Positions 63,695 to 64,000 of a stretch of 64,000 nt of DNA are shown here, piece after piece. The notes under the pieces were generated by a model. The model saw only the letters and a list, made by a program, of their open reading frames with translations. It made no database searches and was not told where the DNA came from. Origin of the DNA: Dokdonella immobilis. GTDB lineage: Bacteria > Pseudomonadota > Gammaproteobacteria > Xanthomonadales > Rhodanobacteraceae. The position numbers were made by a program, and so were the translations under genes. Location: contig NZ_FOVF01000013.1 in the NCBI RefSeq assembly GCF_900115085.1, positions 37,125 through 101,124 on the forward strand, in the 5' to 3' direction. The stretch's first letter is position 1, and each line of letters begins with the position of its first letter.

Positions 63695-64000
63695 TTACGC
63701 GGCAGGCTTCCAGCGATGTGGCAGCAGAGTGTCGATGTCGCGATCAAGGGTCGTAGGCAATCGCGTGAGCACGTCGGTGAGCCAGGCGAGTGGCTCGTGG
63801 CCGTTGGCCTTTGCGGTGGCCAGCAGGCTCATGATGGCCGCAGCGCGTTTGCCTGCGGTTTCGGAGCCGGCGAACAGCCAGTTCTTGCGGCCCAGTGCGA
63901 TGGGTCGGATCGCATTCTCGATCGCATTGTTGTCGATCGGGTAGCTGCCGTCCTCGGCATAGCGCGCAAGGGCTGGCCAGCGACGCAAGGTGTAGTCGAT
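63695..64000 (-). CDS. IS66-family transposase, C-terminal part (runs off the right edge)
   Basis: The minus-strand frame enters from the right edge with IDYTLRRWPALARYAEDGSY. It reads PIDNNAIENAIRPIALGRKN with WLFAGSETAGKRAAAIMSLL, and ends AWLTDVLTRLPTTLDRDIDT then LLPHRWKP. This is the end of the IS66 TnpC: the DDE Glu is in NNAIENAIRP. The rest lies outside the window. Confidence 0.92.
   Translation of the reverse strand: MDYTLRRWPALARYAEDGSYPIDNNAIENAIRPIALGRKNWLFAGSETAGKRAAAIMSLLATAKANGHEPLAWLTDVLTRLPTTLDRDIDTLLPHRWKPAA

Larger units (their letters stand above)
19311..64000. mobile_element. Integrative and mobilizable element / genomic island (right end outside window)
   Basis: The element is bounded on the left by the tRNA-Arg fragment and integrase. 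Inside are XRE, RadC, TraD-like and MobA/MobL genes (transfer and maintenance), IS21- and IS66-type sequences, a toxin-antitoxin pair and several defence-like genes. Base composition is visibly lower in GC and coding density lower than on the left. It carries a relaxase but no type IV secretion genes in this window, so it would be mobilizable rather than self-transmissible unless these lie outside. It may be several insertions stacked together. Confidence 0.7.

Overview
The left third (about 1-19,300) looks like the chromosome of a high-GC gammaproteobacterium of the Lysobacterales/Xanthomonadales, probably near Rhodanobacteraceae. The reasons are the strong G/C third-position bias, xanthomonad-type housekeeping proteins (type I MurB, class 2 PyrD, DUF3228, DUF3096, CIA30), GGGATTCG-type intergenic repeats, and secreted proteins ending in a short acidic/aromatic GFD-like tail. 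The lineage call is from memory of these families, not from a search.

Chromosomal part: a class III cyclase-FHA protein; a DUF1800/DUF1501 export operon; murB-pyrD-DUF4190; a periplasmic cytochrome c; a 286-bp cloverleaf-like inverted-repeat element; an ALDH7-type aldehyde dehydrogenase; a uracil-DNA glycosylase/DUF488 pair; an FG-GAP secreted protein; CsbD; a membrane diguanylate cyclase; RarD; DUF3096; CIA30; DUF3228.

At 19,307 the 3' half of a tRNA-Arg(CCT) gene lies directly before a tyrosine integrase. From there to the right edge (64,000) the sequence is visibly less GC-rich, has long non-coding gaps, and carries island genes. I read it as an integrative and mobilizable element, or a stack of them, whose right end is outside the window. 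Its first part (19.4-32 kb) has the integrase, small membrane proteins, an XRE regulator, a PD-(D/E)XK-like protein, a RadC homologue, a TraD-like relaxosome protein and a MobA/MobL relaxase. An AT-rich cargo of a secreted beta-helix protein and a methyltransferase sits inside it.

The 33.0-34.9 kb stretch is the most unusual part. Three small genes are each preceded by the same 18-bp palindromic box, then a 78-79 nt leader holding a tetraloop hairpin at a fixed place, a Shine-Dalgarno site and a 136-145 residue ORF. Two of the three proteins are paralogues. A truncated and a complete IS21-type element follow (35.2-39.6 kb).

The rest (40-63.6 kb) looks like a defence or conflict island. It has an AAA ATPase, a zinc-finger protein with a HEPN-type RX4H motif, a RES-domain protein, an AbiGi-like protein, a 1,431-residue STAND-type NTPase with a C-terminal PD-(D/E)XK-like nuclease, and a UvrD-like helicase with zinc ribbons. 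These are followed by a three-gene exported/membrane/pentapeptide operon, a higBA toxin-antitoxin pair, a divergent pair of genes that have both lost their 5' ends (E1-JAB and Lhr-like helicase), a CoiA-like gene with an ATC where its start should be, a voltage-gated-type potassium channel, an HNH protein and the end of an IS66 transposase.
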